A stretch of DNA of 64,000 bases, taken from assembly GCA_001708385.1 (NCBI GenBank), contig CP012388.1, positions 310,001 through 374,000 on the forward strand. Reading direction: 5' to 3'. Every line of letters starts with the position of its first letter. Positions within the stretch are counted from its first letter, which is position 1. The notes under the pieces are model-generated. The model was given only the letters and a program-made list of their open reading frames with translations, was not told the origin of the DNA and made no database searches. This DNA comes from Flavobacterium psychrophilum. Its GTDB lineage: Bacteria > Bacteroidota > Bacteroidia > Flavobacteriales > Flavobacteriaceae. A program made the position numbers and the translations under genes. Below are positions 1 to 8,924 of this stretch, in pieces.

Positions 1-900
1 TTTAAAGTGCCATGTAGATTTTCCGCTTTGCACAGGCCTGGTTAGTTTCGTATTGCCAACTTCGTTAGGTGCAATAAGGTAAACTGTCTTGTCACTTTGT
101 GAAGCTTTATCTAAACGGCTGATAAGTTCTTTGGTAAGTACCTCTTTAGCATTTACTAATTCACCCGATCCAACAACTATATAATCATAAGGAAGGGTAA
201 CTTTATAATCAAAATCTCCATATTCAACATAAAATTCACCTGCACCTAGATAAGGTTCAGTATTCCATCCTGTTACATCATCAAAAACACAGGCTCTGGG
301 ATACCATTGTGCCATTGAATATACTATACCGCTTTTGGTTTTAAGCTGACCCATCCTGTCCATTCCTTCCTCAGGAATTTTGAATTCAAAATTCATTGAA
401 ACAGTCGCAGTACCGCCTTTGGCAGGAATAGGTTCGTCAAGTAGAACCTGCATCCTTGTATCTGTAATAATAAATTTAGATGAAGCATCTCCTTTTACCT
501 TTGCCGAAAGGTTACTAATTTTAAAGCCACCGTCGGTATCGCCTGCATAACGGTTCATACCATTTATAGGAGTAGTAAGTGTACCTCTCGAATCTGCAGT
601 GAAACGGTTTTGCTCGACATACATCCCTATATAGCTAAGCTCTTCAGGGCTGTTATTACGGTAGGTCATAACTAGTTTACCCTTTAAAGTATTCGTTGTA
701 TCATCAAATTCGGCTTCAATGGCATAGTCGGCTTTATTTTGCCAGTATTCAGGTCCGGGTACACCCGATGCAGAACGGTAACTGTTACCACGTCGGTACA
801 TTACATCGTCAAATTTCGACTGGTTATTCGGTATAACTTCCTGTGCAAAAGATGTCAATCCACTCAGGCACAAGAGTAAAAATAATTTCGGTATCTTCAT
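1..900 (-). CDS. M1 family metallopeptidase, N-terminal part (runs off the window)
   Basis: The reading frame is open from an ATG at 898-900 to the left edge, giving about 300 residues of N-terminal sequence. A signal peptide ending near CLSGLTSFAQ begins the protein, so it is exported. The following region (MYRRGNSYRSASGVPGPEYW, then beta-rich sequence with NRFTADSRGTL and YPRACVFDD) resembles the N-terminal beta domain of Bacteroidota M1 aminopeptidases. The catalytic HExxH domain would lie beyond the window, so activity cannot be judged. A TAnnTTTG promoter element lies about 55 bases upstream, divergent from the ccsBA gene. Family call is by resemblance of the N-terminal domain only. Confidence 0.7.
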   Translation of the reverse strand, partial: MKIPKLFLLLCLSGLTSFAQEVIPNNQSKFDDVMYRRGNSYRSASGVPGPEYWQNKADYAIEAEFDDTTNTLKGKLVMTYRNNSPEELSYIGMYVEQNRFTADSRGTLTTPINGMNRYAGDTDGGFKISNLSAKVKGDASSKFIITDTRMQVLLDEPIPAKGGTATVSMNFEFKIPEEGMDRMGQLKTKSGIVYSMAQWYPRACVFDDVTGWNTEPYLGAGEFYVEYGDFDYKVTLPYDYIVVGSGELVNAKEVLTKELISRLDKASQSDKTVYLIAPNEVGNTKLTRPVQSGKSTWHFK

Positions 901-951
901 TAATGTTTAGGGTTAGTTAGGGTACTAATAAATTGGGTTGACTGTAATTGT

Positions 952-959
952 CAAATATA
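952..959 (-). promoter_or_regulatory. TAnnTTTG -7 element for the M1 peptidase gene
   Basis: On the minus strand this reads TATATTTG, an exact match to the Bacteroidota -7 consensus, about 52 bases before the ATG at 900. I see no clear TTG -33 box at the usual spacing. Confidence 0.5.
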
Positions 960-1047
960 CCTAACTTAACTTTATATAAAAAATTATTTGTAACTGAGAA
1001 TTACTCAATTTTTGTAATTAAATAGGGGCTTAAAATGAAGTTTTGAG

Positions 1048-1055
1048 TACTTTTG
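1048..1055 (+). promoter_or_regulatory. TAnnTTTG -7 element for ccsBA
   Basis: TACTTTTG matches the Bacteroidota -7 consensus and overlaps an in-frame TTG at 1053. Transcription would begin a few bases further on, so the coding start must be the downstream ATG at 1086. Confidence 0.55.
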
Positions 1056-1085
1056 CATCAATTTACAAAAACAACTTCCGTACAC

Positions 1086-4000
1086 ATGGATAAAATTATA
1101 TCGTTCTTTTCATCAACCCGTTTAATGGCAGTTCTTTTTATCGTTTTTGCCTTTGCAATGGGGATAGGTACTTTTATAGAAGATGCTTACAATACAGATA
1201 CTGCGCGCATTTATATTTACAACGCAAAATGGTTTGAAGCCATAATGCTTTTATTTGTAATTAACTTTTTTGGTAACATTAAGCGTTACCAACTAAACAA
1301 AAAAGAAAAGTGGGCCACTTTACTGCTTCACTTATCTTTTATTTTTATCATTATAGGTGCTTTCGTTACCCGTTATATTAGCTTTGAAGGCATGATGCCA
1401 ATAAGGGAAGGCGCTACCGAAAGCCGTTTTTATTCTGATAAAACATACCTTACCGTTTTTGTAGACGGTGAGCATGAGGGTGAAATTCGAAGAAAAACTT
1501 TTGAAGAAAACCTTTTACTATCTCCTGCTGCAAACAACAATTTCACTATATCTGAAGAGTTTAGTGGTACTCCATTTGAAATTAAATATAAAGATTTCAA
1601 ACTGGGAGCTAAAGAAACCATTGTTGAAGACCCTAAAGGAATTTATTACATTAAACTTGTTGAAGCAGGTGATGGAGGCCGTCACGAACATTACTTGAAA
1701 GAGGGCGAAGTACAAAACATCCATAATATTCTTTTCGCTTTTAATGTACCTACAGAAGGTGCTATTAACATCGGGTTTAAAGATGGTAAGTACACTATAA
1801 AAACTCCATTCGAAGGAGATTACATGCGAATGGCAGACCAAATGAAAGGCAGTGTATCTAAAGATACAACTCAACCGTTGGTAATGCGCTCGCTATATAA
1901 TGTTGCTAATGCGCGATTTGTTTTCCCTGAGCCTGCGATACGAGGCAAGGTAGATTATATTTCTAACAATGACTACAAAACAAAAGAAGAGTCGGCTCTT
2001 ACTTTAGTTGTAAAATCAGAAGATCAGGAGCATGAGGTTACATTATTAGGTGGCAAATCTCAAATGGGAGTGCCACAATCATTCAAGCTTGGTAAATTGG
2101 AATATACACTTATATACGGAAGCAAAACGTATGAATTGCCATTTGCAATAAAAGTGAATGATTTTATAGCTAACAAATATCCCGGAACTGAATCCAGTTA
2201 CGAGTCATTTGAAAGTAAAGTAACTATTGAGGACAAAGAAGAAGGAAAGAACTTTGATGCGAGAATCTATATGAATAACGTTCTTGACTACAGGGGGTAC
2301 CGTTTCTTCCAGGCTGGTTTTGATCAGGACGAACTAGGAACAAAACTTTCGGTTAATCACGATTTTTACGGAACATGGATAACGTACATTGGTTATTTCC
2401 TTTTATACATAGGCCTTATGGCGATATTATTTGATAAAAATACCCGTTTTGGTGACCTGAAACGTAAGCTTGAAAAAGTAAAAGCTAAGAAGGCAACATT
2501 ATTTGCTATTGCATTATTTTTCTTTGCGTTTGCAGGATATTCTCAAAACCATATGCATGAGCAGCCTACGCAAAAGCAAATGGATTCCCTTATTCAAAAG
2601 TACAAGGTAAGCGATGAGCACGCTGCTAAATTTGGACGATTGATAATCCAGGATGCAGGTGGAAGGATGAAGCCGGTTAATACCTTCTCATCTGAACTTT
2701 TACGTAAGGTAAGTAAAAGCGATACATACAACGGATTAAATTCTGACCAGGTATTTATGTCGATGCTTATGATGGACCAGATGTGGTTTAGTGTGCCGAT
2801 TATAGAATTGAAGCGTGGTAATGACAGTTTACGAATTGTTGCGGGCCTTGATAAGGAAGCTGAATTCGCATCTTTATCTAACTTCTTTGATGCCCAGGGT
2901 AACTATAAATTGTCAAATATACTACAGAGAGCACATCGCGAAAAAGAACCTACACAGTTTGAAAAAGATTATATAAATATTGATAAAAGGGTAAATCTAT
3001 TATACTCTGCACTTACAGGACAGATACTAAAAGTATATCCTGTACCAAACGACAAAGGCAATAAATGGGTTTCTTATCTTGAAATACCGCAAATTAAAAA
3101 CGCAGAGTTAGATAAGATTAAAAACGTACTTCCGTTTTATCTTCAGGCAGTAGGAGAGGCGACTCAAAAAGGTGACTATAAATTATCAGATAGCCTTCTT
3201 GAAGGGCTTATAAAATACCAGCATAAATATGGAGGCAGCATTATGCCAAGCGATGACAAGGTTAATGCGGAGATACTTTATAATAAATACGATATTTTCA
3301 AAAAGCTTTTCTCTTGGTACTGTTATGCCGGAGTTTTAATGTTTGTTTTTGCAATCATTAAGATATTTAACTCAAGAAAATGGGTTACAATTACATTAAA
3401 CGCCTTTAGATGGATAATTGGAATCTTGTTTTTACTTCATACTGCCGGACTGATAGTTCGCTGGTATGTTTCAGGCCACGCGCCATGGAGTAATGCATAC
3501 GAGTCGGTTATATATGTAGGTTGGGCAACCATGTTTTTTGGTATGGCATTTGGTTTTGGCTTTAAACTTAATATTGCTTATTACCTGCTTTCAAAGCTGT
3601 CATTCGTCAAGCCAAAATCCGAACTTACACTGGCTGCCACCGCATTTGTAACCTCAATGGTACTTATGGTAGCACACTGGAACTGGACAGATCCTGAAAT
3701 AGGCAACCTTGTTCCTGTTCTTAACTCTTACTGGTTGATGATTCACGTTGCTGTTATCGTTGGTAGTTATGGACCGTTTACACTGGGAATGGTGCTAGGG
3801 TTGGTATCGTTGATACTAATATTGTTTACTAATAGTAAAAACAAAGCGAAAATGGATTTAAACATACAGGAACTTACATATGTAAATGAAATGGCACTTA
3901 CAATTGGCCTTGTGATGCTTTCAATTGGTAACTTCCTTGGTGGGCAATGGGCGAATGAGAGTTGGGGTCGTTACTGGGGCTGGGATCCTAAAGAAACATG

Positions 4001-4283
4001 GGCACTGGTAAGCATTATGGTATATGCCTTTGTAATACATATGCGTTTTGTACCGGCACTAAGAGGTAAATGGATATTCAACTTCTTTACTGTGCTGGCA
4101 TTTGCTTCTATACTTATGACTTATTTTGGGGTTAACTTCTATCTAACCGGATTGCACTCGTATGCAAGCGGAGAGGTAAGGACACCAATATATTTCTTAT
4201 ATATGGCGCTTATCGTCCTGGCAATAGGAGTCCTTTCATATATCCAGTACAAGAAGCATTTTAAAAAGCAGGTTAAGAAGTAA
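1086..4283 (+). CDS. ccsBA: Cytochrome c biogenesis protein, CcsB/ResB-CcsA/ResC fusion
   Basis: This protein of about 1065 residues joins the two halves of the system II haem-lyase complex, which carries haem across the inner membrane and attaches it to CXXCH apocytochromes. The first 460 residues are ResB-like: transmembrane helices near the N-terminus, a long extracytoplasmic region and a helix near 435-455. The C-terminal 330 residues are CcsA-like with many helices and the haem-handling tryptophan motif WGRYWGWDPKETWAL near residue 960. Between them lies KKATLFAIALFFFAFAGYSQ, which looks like a normal flavobacterial signal peptide now internal. I chose ATG 1086 (MDKIISFFSS) because the upstream TTG at 1053 lies inside the promoter. 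It is followed after 35 bases by a peroxidase gene. Confidence 0.9.
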   Translation: MDKIISFFSSTRLMAVLFIVFAFAMGIGTFIEDAYNTDTARIYIYNAKWFEAIMLLFVINFFGNIKRYQLNKKEKWATLLLHLSFIFIIIGAFVTRYISFEGMMPIREGATESRFYSDKTYLTVFVDGEHEGEIRRKTFEENLLLSPAANNNFTISEEFSGTPFEIKYKDFKLGAKETIVEDPKGIYYIKLVEAGDGGRHEHYLKEGEVQNIHNILFAFNVPTEGAINIGFKDGKYTIKTPFEGDYMRMADQMKGSVSKDTTQPLVMRSLYNVANARFVFPEPAIRGKVDYISNNDYKTKEESALTLVVKSEDQEHEVTLLGGKSQMGVPQSFKLGKLEYTLIYGSKTYELPFAIKVNDFIANKYPGTESSYESFESKVTIEDKEEGKNFDARIYMNNVLDYRGYRFFQAGFDQDELGTKLSVNHDFYGTWITYIGYFLLYIGLMAILFDKNTRFGDLKRKLEKVKAKKATLFAIALFFFAFAGYSQNHMHEQPTQKQMDSLIQKYKVSDEHAAKFGRLIIQDAGGRMKPVNTFSSELLRKVSKSDTYNGLNSDQVFMSMLMMDQMWFSVPIIELKRGNDSLRIVAGLDKEAEFASLSNFFDAQGNYKLSNILQRAHREKEPTQFEKDYINIDKRVNLLYSALTGQILKVYPVPNDKGNKWVSYLEIPQIKNAELDKIKNVLPFYLQAVGEATQKGDYKLSDSLLEGLIKYQHKYGGSIMPSDDKVNAEILYNKYDIFKKLFSWYCYAGVLMFVFAIIKIFNSRKWVTITLNAFRWIIGILFLLHTAGLIVRWYVSGHAPWSNAYESVIYVGWATMFFGMAFGFGFKLNIAYYLLSKLSFVKPKSELTLAATAFVTSMVLMVAHWNWTDPEIGNLVPVLNSYWLMIHVAVIVGSYGPFTLGMVLGLVSLILILFTNSKNKAKMDLNIQELTYVNEMALTIGLVMLSIGNFLGGQWANESWGRYWGWDPKETWALVSIMVYAFVIHMRFVPALRGKWIFNFFTVLAFASILMTYFGVNFYLTGLHSYASGEVRTPIYFLYMALIVLAIGVLSYIQYKKHFKKQVKK

Positions 4284-4318
4284 TTTTTCGTAATTTTATA
4301 TAAATAAAAAAATCAACG

Positions 4319-4909
4319 ATGAAAAAATTTGCAATAGCAGTAATGGGTTTAGCTCTTTTGTGTAGCTGTCAGAATCAGGCACAGACCAAGGCTGCTAAAA
4401 CAACAAAACAAACAACCAAGACTATGTCAGCATCCAATATATATCAGTTTAAAGTAACCGATCTTTACGGCAAAGAATTTGATTTTGCTTCTTTAAAAGG
4501 CAAGAAAGTCATTATTGTAAATACAGCATCTAAATGTGGACTTACGCCGCAATACAAAGATCTTGAAGCTATCTATAAAGAATACAAGGACAAGAATTTG
4601 GTTATAGTTGGTTTCCCTGCAAATAACTTTGCATCCCAGGAACCGGGCACCAATAAAGAAATCGCTGAGTTCTGTGAAATGAATTACGGTGTGACATTCC
4701 CAATGATGGATAAGATATCTGTTAAAGGAGATGATATGGCTCCGATTTATCAGTTCCTTACTCAAAAAAGTAAAAACGGCTTACAGGATAGCGAGGTAGA
4801 ATGGAATTTCCAGAAATACCTTATTAACGAGAATGGCCAGCTTGAAAAAGTAATAAGTCCACGTACGCTACCAACAGATCCTGAAATTGTTAACTGGATC
4901 AAAGCTTAA
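4319..4909 (+). CDS. Glutathione peroxidase family lipoprotein
   Basis: The 196-residue protein reduces hydroperoxides; bacterial members usually use thioredoxin as donor. A lipobox LCSC predicts lipidation at Cys17 and anchoring in the envelope. After a Lys/Thr-rich linker the thioredoxin-like fold begins near residue 42. The GPx motif NTASKCGLTPQY supplies the peroxidatic Cys73, with Cys rather than selenocysteine, and EWNFQKYL supplies the family Trp/Asn/Phe. PANNFASQEPG is the second family signature. It lies 35 bases behind ccsBA and could share its transcript, which would suit protection of the periplasmic cytochrome assembly space. Electron donor is not evident from sequence. Confidence 0.88.
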   Translation: MKKFAIAVMGLALLCSCQNQAQTKAAKTTKQTTKTMSASNIYQFKVTDLYGKEFDFASLKGKKVIIVNTASKCGLTPQYKDLEAIYKEYKDKNLVIVGFPANNFASQEPGTNKEIAEFCEMNYGVTFPMMDKISVKGDDMAPIYQFLTQKSKNGLQDSEVEWNFQKYLINENGQLEKVISPRTLPTDPEIVNWIKA

Positions 4910-4920
4910 TATTTTCAGAG

Positions 4921-4952
4921 CAGGGGTCAGGGTTATAAAATCCTGACCCCTG
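4921..4952. repeat. 11-bp perfect inverted repeat between the peroxidase gene and menD
   Basis: CAGGGGTCAGG at 4921-4931 pairs with CCTGACCCCTG at 4942-4952 around a 10-base AT-rich loop. It is GC-rich compared with its surroundings but has no T-run after it, so it is not a standard intrinsic terminator. It may end the peroxidase transcript or be an intergenic repeat. Confidence 0.6.
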
Positions 4953-4971
4953 ACTACTTAAACTCCAAAAA

Positions 4972-6630
4972 ATGATCTACCCTAAAATACCTTTAGCGCA
5001 AAGCATATTAGAAATATGCCTGGCTAAAGGAATTACTGATATTGTAATATCTCCCGGTTCACGTAATGCCCCGTTGACGATTGGTTTTGCTAACAACCCT
5101 AACTTTAATTGCTATAGTATCGCTGACGAACGTTGTGCTGCATTTTTTGCTACTGGTATGGCACAACAGCTTAAAAAGCCTGTTGCTGTGGTTTGTACAT
5201 CAGGATCTGCGTTGCTTAATTATTATCCGGCTGTTGCAGAAGCTTTTTACAGCCAGATTCCATTGATCGTTATTTCTGCTGACAGGCCGCATGACAAAAT
5301 AGACGTAGGGGATGGGCAGACTATACGCCAGGAGAACGTATATGCCAATCACATACTTTTTAATGCAAATTTACATGAGGATGCATCAGATGAAAATGAC
5401 AGGCTTATAAACGAAGCTATAAATGTTGCCTCGTTACAAAAAGGCCCAGTACACATTAACGCACCGTTTGAAGAACCATTGTATGAAACAGTGACTGAGC
5501 TTTCAGTACAGTCACAGGTATTTGATATTTTAATTGAAAAAGAGTCGGAAATAGAAAATCTTACACCGTATATCAGTAAATGGAATGCCGCTAAAAAGAA
5601 ATTAATATTAGTTGGGGTTAACAATCCTGACAGCATTGATACTGCAATTATTGAGCGGCTTGCCAATGATCCTTCGGTAACAGTAATGGTAGAAACTACA
5701 TCAAACCTGCATCATGCTACTTTTTTAAATAGCATAGATACTATAATTACACCGTTTACCCATGACGATTTTGAAACCTACAGACCGGAAATACTAATCA
5801 CATTTGGTGGTATGGTAGTTTCTAAACGTGTAAAAGCCTGGCTGCGCAAATATAGCCCTGCTGAACACTGGCATATTGATACCCTAAGAGCCTACGACAC
5901 TTTTGGAGCGCTTACCAAACATTTTAAAGTTGAGCCAAATAAATTCCTTAATGAATTTCTTCCTGAAACAATAGCTGTAGAAAGTGGTTACCACACTATG
6001 GCACAGGAACTCAATACTTTCAGGAGAATAAAACATGACGAATATCTGGCAAAGATCCCGTTCTCAGATTTTAAAGCTTTTGAAATTATTTTGCCACAAC
6101 TTCCCGATAATTCACAGTTACAGATAAGTAACAGTTCTGCAATACGTTATCTCCAGTTATTTGATGTAAAAGAATCGGTGGAAGTATTCTGTAACAGAGG
6201 TACCAGTGGTATCGACGGAAGTAGTTCAACAGCAGTTGGAGCAGCTGTAGGGAGCGGAAAGGAAACTGTGCTTGTAACAGGTGATGTTAGCTTTTTATAT
6301 GACAGTAATGCGTTGTGGAATAACTACATTCCAAAAGACTTTAAGATCATAGTAATAAACAATGGCGGAGGCGGTATTTTCAGAATATTGCCAGGGCATA
6401 AAGAAACACCCGTATTTAATACTTACTTCGAAACTGCACACCATTTAAACGCAGAGCATCTTGCGAAAATGTATGGCTTCAGTTATCACACGGCATCTAA
6501 TGAGGCAACTCTTAAAACTGAATTAGATACATTTATTCAGAAAAGCGGTCAGCCAAAAATTCTGGAAGTGTTTACACCAATGCTGGAAAATGATAAGATA
6601 TTATTACAGTATTTTAAAGAACTTACATAA
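4972..6630 (+). CDS. menD: 2-succinyl-5-enolpyruvyl-6-hydroxy-3-cyclohexene-1-carboxylate synthase
   Basis: MenD is the thiamine-diphosphate enzyme that condenses 2-oxoglutarate with isochorismate in the first committed step of menaquinone synthesis. The 552 residues match the family length. The N-terminal pyrimidine-binding domain shows VISPGSRNAPL and ADERCAAFFATGMA, with the catalytic Glu region near residue 53 and GPVHINAPFEEPLY near 160. The C-terminal pyrophosphate-binding domain contains RGTSGIDGSSSTAVGAA and the ThDP/Mg motif GDVSFLYDSNALW followed by NNGGGGIF. It precedes a CvfB-like gene by about 96 bases. Other men genes in the window are menB, menA and menC; menF and menE are not present. 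Confidence 0.95.
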   Translation: MIYPKIPLAQSILEICLAKGITDIVISPGSRNAPLTIGFANNPNFNCYSIADERCAAFFATGMAQQLKKPVAVVCTSGSALLNYYPAVAEAFYSQIPLIVISADRPHDKIDVGDGQTIRQENVYANHILFNANLHEDASDENDRLINEAINVASLQKGPVHINAPFEEPLYETVTELSVQSQVFDILIEKESEIENLTPYISKWNAAKKKLILVGVNNPDSIDTAIIERLANDPSVTVMVETTSNLHHATFLNSIDTIITPFTHDDFETYRPEILITFGGMVVSKRVKAWLRKYSPAEHWHIDTLRAYDTFGALTKHFKVEPNKFLNEFLPETIAVESGYHTMAQELNTFRRIKHDEYLAKIPFSDFKAFEIILPQLPDNSQLQISNSSAIRYLQLFDVKESVEVFCNRGTSGIDGSSSTAVGAAVGSGKETVLVTGDVSFLYDSNALWNNYIPKDFKIIVINNGGGGIFRILPGHKETPVFNTYFETAHHLNAEHLAKMYGFSYHTASNEATLKTELDTFIQKSGQPKILEVFTPMLENDKILLQYFKELT

Positions 6631-6700
6631 TACAAATTAAGCCGGTATCAGCAGGCTTTGTTGTTTACAATAGTTAAGGAAGATATTACTGTATTCTTTG

Positions 6701-6708
6701 TACCTTTA
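6701..6708 (+). promoter_or_regulatory. Candidate -7 element (TAnnTTTA) before the S1-domain gene
   Basis: TACCTTTA, one base from the TAnnTTTG consensus, lies 18 bases before the ATG at 6727. It argues that the ATG at 6727 is the start rather than the TTG-type start at 6658. No clear -33 box is seen. Confidence 0.35.
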
Positions 6709-6726
6709 CGCCAGAAATTTATACGA

Positions 6727-7560
6727 ATGATTGAAATAGGAAAATACAATACGCTTAAGATAGTTAGGGATACACAGGTGGGGCTTTATCTTAGCGACGG
6801 AAAAGAAGATATATTATTACCCAATAAATATGTTCCCAATGAATTTGAGATAGGTGAAGAACTTATCGTTTTTGTTTATCTGGATCAGGAAGAACGCCCT
6901 GTTGCTACTACACTGGAGCCTTATATTTACCTTAATGAATTCGCATTATTGCGTGTAAATTTCACAAATAAATTTGGTGCTTTCCTTGATATGGGATTAG
7001 AAAAGGATTTGTTTGTGCCTTTCCGTGAGCAGGCCCGTGAAATGGAAAAAGGCAAGCGTTACCTTGTACACATGTACCTGGATGAAAAATCGAACAGGCT
7101 TGTTGGTACAAGTAAGATCAATCAGTTTCTTAACAACGATGAGTTAACTGTTGAGAAAGGAGAGGAAGTAGACCTTATCATTTCTCATATTACCGAGATG
7201 GGTATTAATGTAATCATCAATGAGCAGCATAAAGGTTTACTTTATAAAGATGAAGTATACGAAGATGTTCGTACAGGAGATAGGATGAGAGGGTATATTA
7301 AAAACATCCGCCCCGACAAAAAAATTGACGTTACGTTACAAGTACAGGGATTTGAAGGTATTGAACCCAATGCTGAAAAAGTATTGGATGAACTTCGTGC
7401 AAGCCGTGGCTTCCTTCGTTTAAACGACAATAGCCATCCGGAAGATATTAAAACTGTTCTTAGAATGAGTAAAAAAACATTCAAGAAAGCTATTGGTACC
7501 TTATACAAACAAAAGCTTATAGAAATAAAAGAAGATGGAATTTATCTTCTAAAGGAGTAA
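6727..7560 (+). CDS. S1 RNA-binding domain protein, CvfB/YitL type
   Basis: The 277-residue protein resembles the CvfB family: S1-like OB folds followed by a C-terminal winged helix. The first S1-like segment (GLYLSDGKEDILLPNKYVP) spans about residues 15-65, the second (AFLDMGLEKDLFVPF) about 75-130 and the third (GINVIINEQHKGLLYKDEVY) about 150-215. The winged-helix part ends with SKKTFKKAIGTLYKQKLIEI. Family members bind RNA and affect virulence or gene expression in Firmicutes; the role here is not known. The start at 6727 (MIEIGKYNTLKIV) is preferred because the longer frame begins upstream of a likely promoter. It is convergent with the desaturase gene. Confidence 0.85.
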   Translation: MIEIGKYNTLKIVRDTQVGLYLSDGKEDILLPNKYVPNEFEIGEELIVFVYLDQEERPVATTLEPYIYLNEFALLRVNFTNKFGAFLDMGLEKDLFVPFREQAREMEKGKRYLVHMYLDEKSNRLVGTSKINQFLNNDELTVEKGEEVDLIISHITEMGINVIINEQHKGLLYKDEVYEDVRTGDRMRGYIKNIRPDKKIDVTLQVQGFEGIEPNAEKVLDELRASRGFLRLNDNSHPEDIKTVLRMSKKTFKKAIGTLYKQKLIEIKEDGIYLLKE

Positions 7561-7577
7561 TTCCATACTAAATTTTT

Positions 7578-7613
7578 GTATTACAGACTACTTATCTATT
7601 TAGTCTGTAATAC
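7578..7613. terminator. 13-bp perfect inverted repeat between convergent genes
   Basis: GTATTACAGACTA (7578-7590) pairs with TAGTCTGTAATAC (7601-7613) around a 10-base loop. It covers the last codons of the minus-strand desaturase gene and lies just after the S1 gene. The position suits a shared terminator, but neither side has a T-run after the stem, so the function is inferred. Confidence 0.5.
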
Positions 7614-8810
7614 ATATCCCTGATACCATTTGCTGAGTGAAAATATTTTTTCTGCAGCAATCATAACAAATACCGGAACTAAAAGTAATTCTGCATGTCC
7701 TTCTATGTAGAGTAAGTAAGAGAATAAAATTCCTAAACGGAAATATTCAAGATAATAAATCCATTTTCGTTGTTCGAGTAAAGCCCCACAGTTGATAAGA
7801 GTTATAAGTATAAAGCTGAGATAAAAAGCTTTGTCGGCATATTCATAAGAACTATAAAAGAAGGTGAACCAGGTTAACATCACTACAGATAGTGAAATCT
7901 GGAACGCAAGGTAACTTTTAAATTTGAGTTCTTTAAGGCGTAATCTTCTGTCCTGAAGAAATTTCTTTTCCAATTCCGGGCGTATATCCTGATCCATGTA
8001 GGCAGGGCTTCCAAAAACGGCCTTCCATTTTCCTTTAAAAGTATCTGCGCGTCTGTAAGATTCGTATATCTCAAAATAATAGTGAAAATGCATCCATAGA
8101 AAACTGTAACTTTTTAGCGGATGTGTTAGTCCATATTTTGGTTGTTCTTCTTCAGTCTGAAAAGTACCAAACATCTTATCCCAAAATACAAACATATCGC
8201 CGTAGTTCTTATCGAGGTATTTTTCATCAGAAGCATGGTGTACGCCGTGAAGTGATGGGGTTATAAAGACATACTCAAGCCATTTTACTCGTTGTAAAAC
8301 CTGCGTATGTGTGAAGAATGAATATGCTCCGTGAACCAACAGCATTGTGATGACCATAGTAGGGTGAAAGCCTATTAATGGTAAGACACTCCAAAATACA
8401 GTTCTAATTAAAGCCTGTATAGTTGTAATTCTTGCAGATGCAGTTAGGTTAAACTCTTCGCTTTGATGGTGCACAATGTGAGCAGCCCAAAACAAGTTTA
8501 CTTCGTGTCCAAGTCTGTGATACCAATACCAAACAAAATCGGTTGCCAGAATTAATCCTATCCAAACCATCCAGTTATTTGGAATATCAAATAATTTATA
8601 ATTATTGTATACCCAATAATAAACCTGATAGAAACTAGCAGAGACAAAAAGATTAATAAGCCTTTCTGCTATCCCTATACTTATGTTAGATACTGAACTT
8701 TCATATTTAAAAAGGTGTTCTTTTTTTCTGTGTTGAGCAAGCTTATATTCAATGTAAACAAACAGGAAGAAAGCAGGCATGGCAAACGCCAGATAATTTA
8801 AGTTTTCCAT
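7596..8810 (-). CDS. Sterol desaturase / fatty acid hydroxylase family membrane protein
   Basis: This 404-residue membrane protein belongs to the di-iron fatty-acid hydroxylase superfamily. The His clusters that bind the metal pair are visible: HRLGHE near residue 101, HIVHHQSEEFN near 112-122 and GVHHASDEKYLDKNYG near 190-205. Helices flank the clusters, and an extra hydrophobic C-terminal region (about residues 300-400) adds several predicted helices beyond the catalytic core. Bacteroidota homologues are poorly characterised; substrates are probably lipids. A TATATTTG element lies upstream at 8832-8839. The 3' end overlaps a long inverted repeat shared with the convergent S1 gene. Confidence 0.85.
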   Translation of the reverse strand: MENLNYLAFAMPAFFLFVYIEYKLAQHRKKEHLFKYESSVSNISIGIAERLINLFVSASFYQVYYWVYNNYKLFDIPNNWMVWIGLILATDFVWYWYHRLGHEVNLFWAAHIVHHQSEEFNLTASARITTIQALIRTVFWSVLPLIGFHPTMVITMLLVHGAYSFFTHTQVLQRVKWLEYVFITPSLHGVHHASDEKYLDKNYGDMFVFWDKMFGTFQTEEEQPKYGLTHPLKSYSFLWMHFHYYFEIYESYRRADTFKGKWKAVFGSPAYMDQDIRPELEKKFLQDRRLRLKELKFKSYLAFQISLSVVMLTWFTFFYSSYEYADKAFYLSFILITLINCGALLEQRKWIYYLEYFRLGILFSYLLYIEGHAELLLVPVFVMIAAEKIFSLSKWYQGYVLQTK

Positions 8811-8831
8811 TTTATTTGATTATTGATTTTG

Positions 8832-8839
8832 CAAATATA
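8832..8839 (-). promoter_or_regulatory. TAnnTTTG -7 element for the desaturase gene
   Basis: On the minus strand TATATTTG precedes the ATG at 8810 by about 21 bases and matches the Bacteroidota consensus. No convincing -33 TTG is present at the normal spacing. Confidence 0.5.
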
Positions 8840-8890
8840 GCTATTACTCTACTAGTTTGGTAGACTAATTATCAACAACCATAGTTAATA

Positions 8891-8920
8891 AAAAGAAAAA
8901 GCCCTTAAAATAAGGGCTTT
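8891..8920 (-). terminator. Intrinsic terminator of the serine hydrolase gene
   Basis: The 10-bp stem AAAGCCCTTA / TAAGGGCTTT with a 3-base loop is followed on the minus strand by TTTTTCTTTT. It lies 5 bases beyond the stop codon of the serine hydrolase gene. Confidence 0.85.
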
Positions 8921-8924
8921 GGTG

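Noticed and set aside
1518..1874. Open frame of 118 codons on the minus strand inside ccsBA
   Set aside because: It is antisense to a well-supported conserved gene and the product has no family features.
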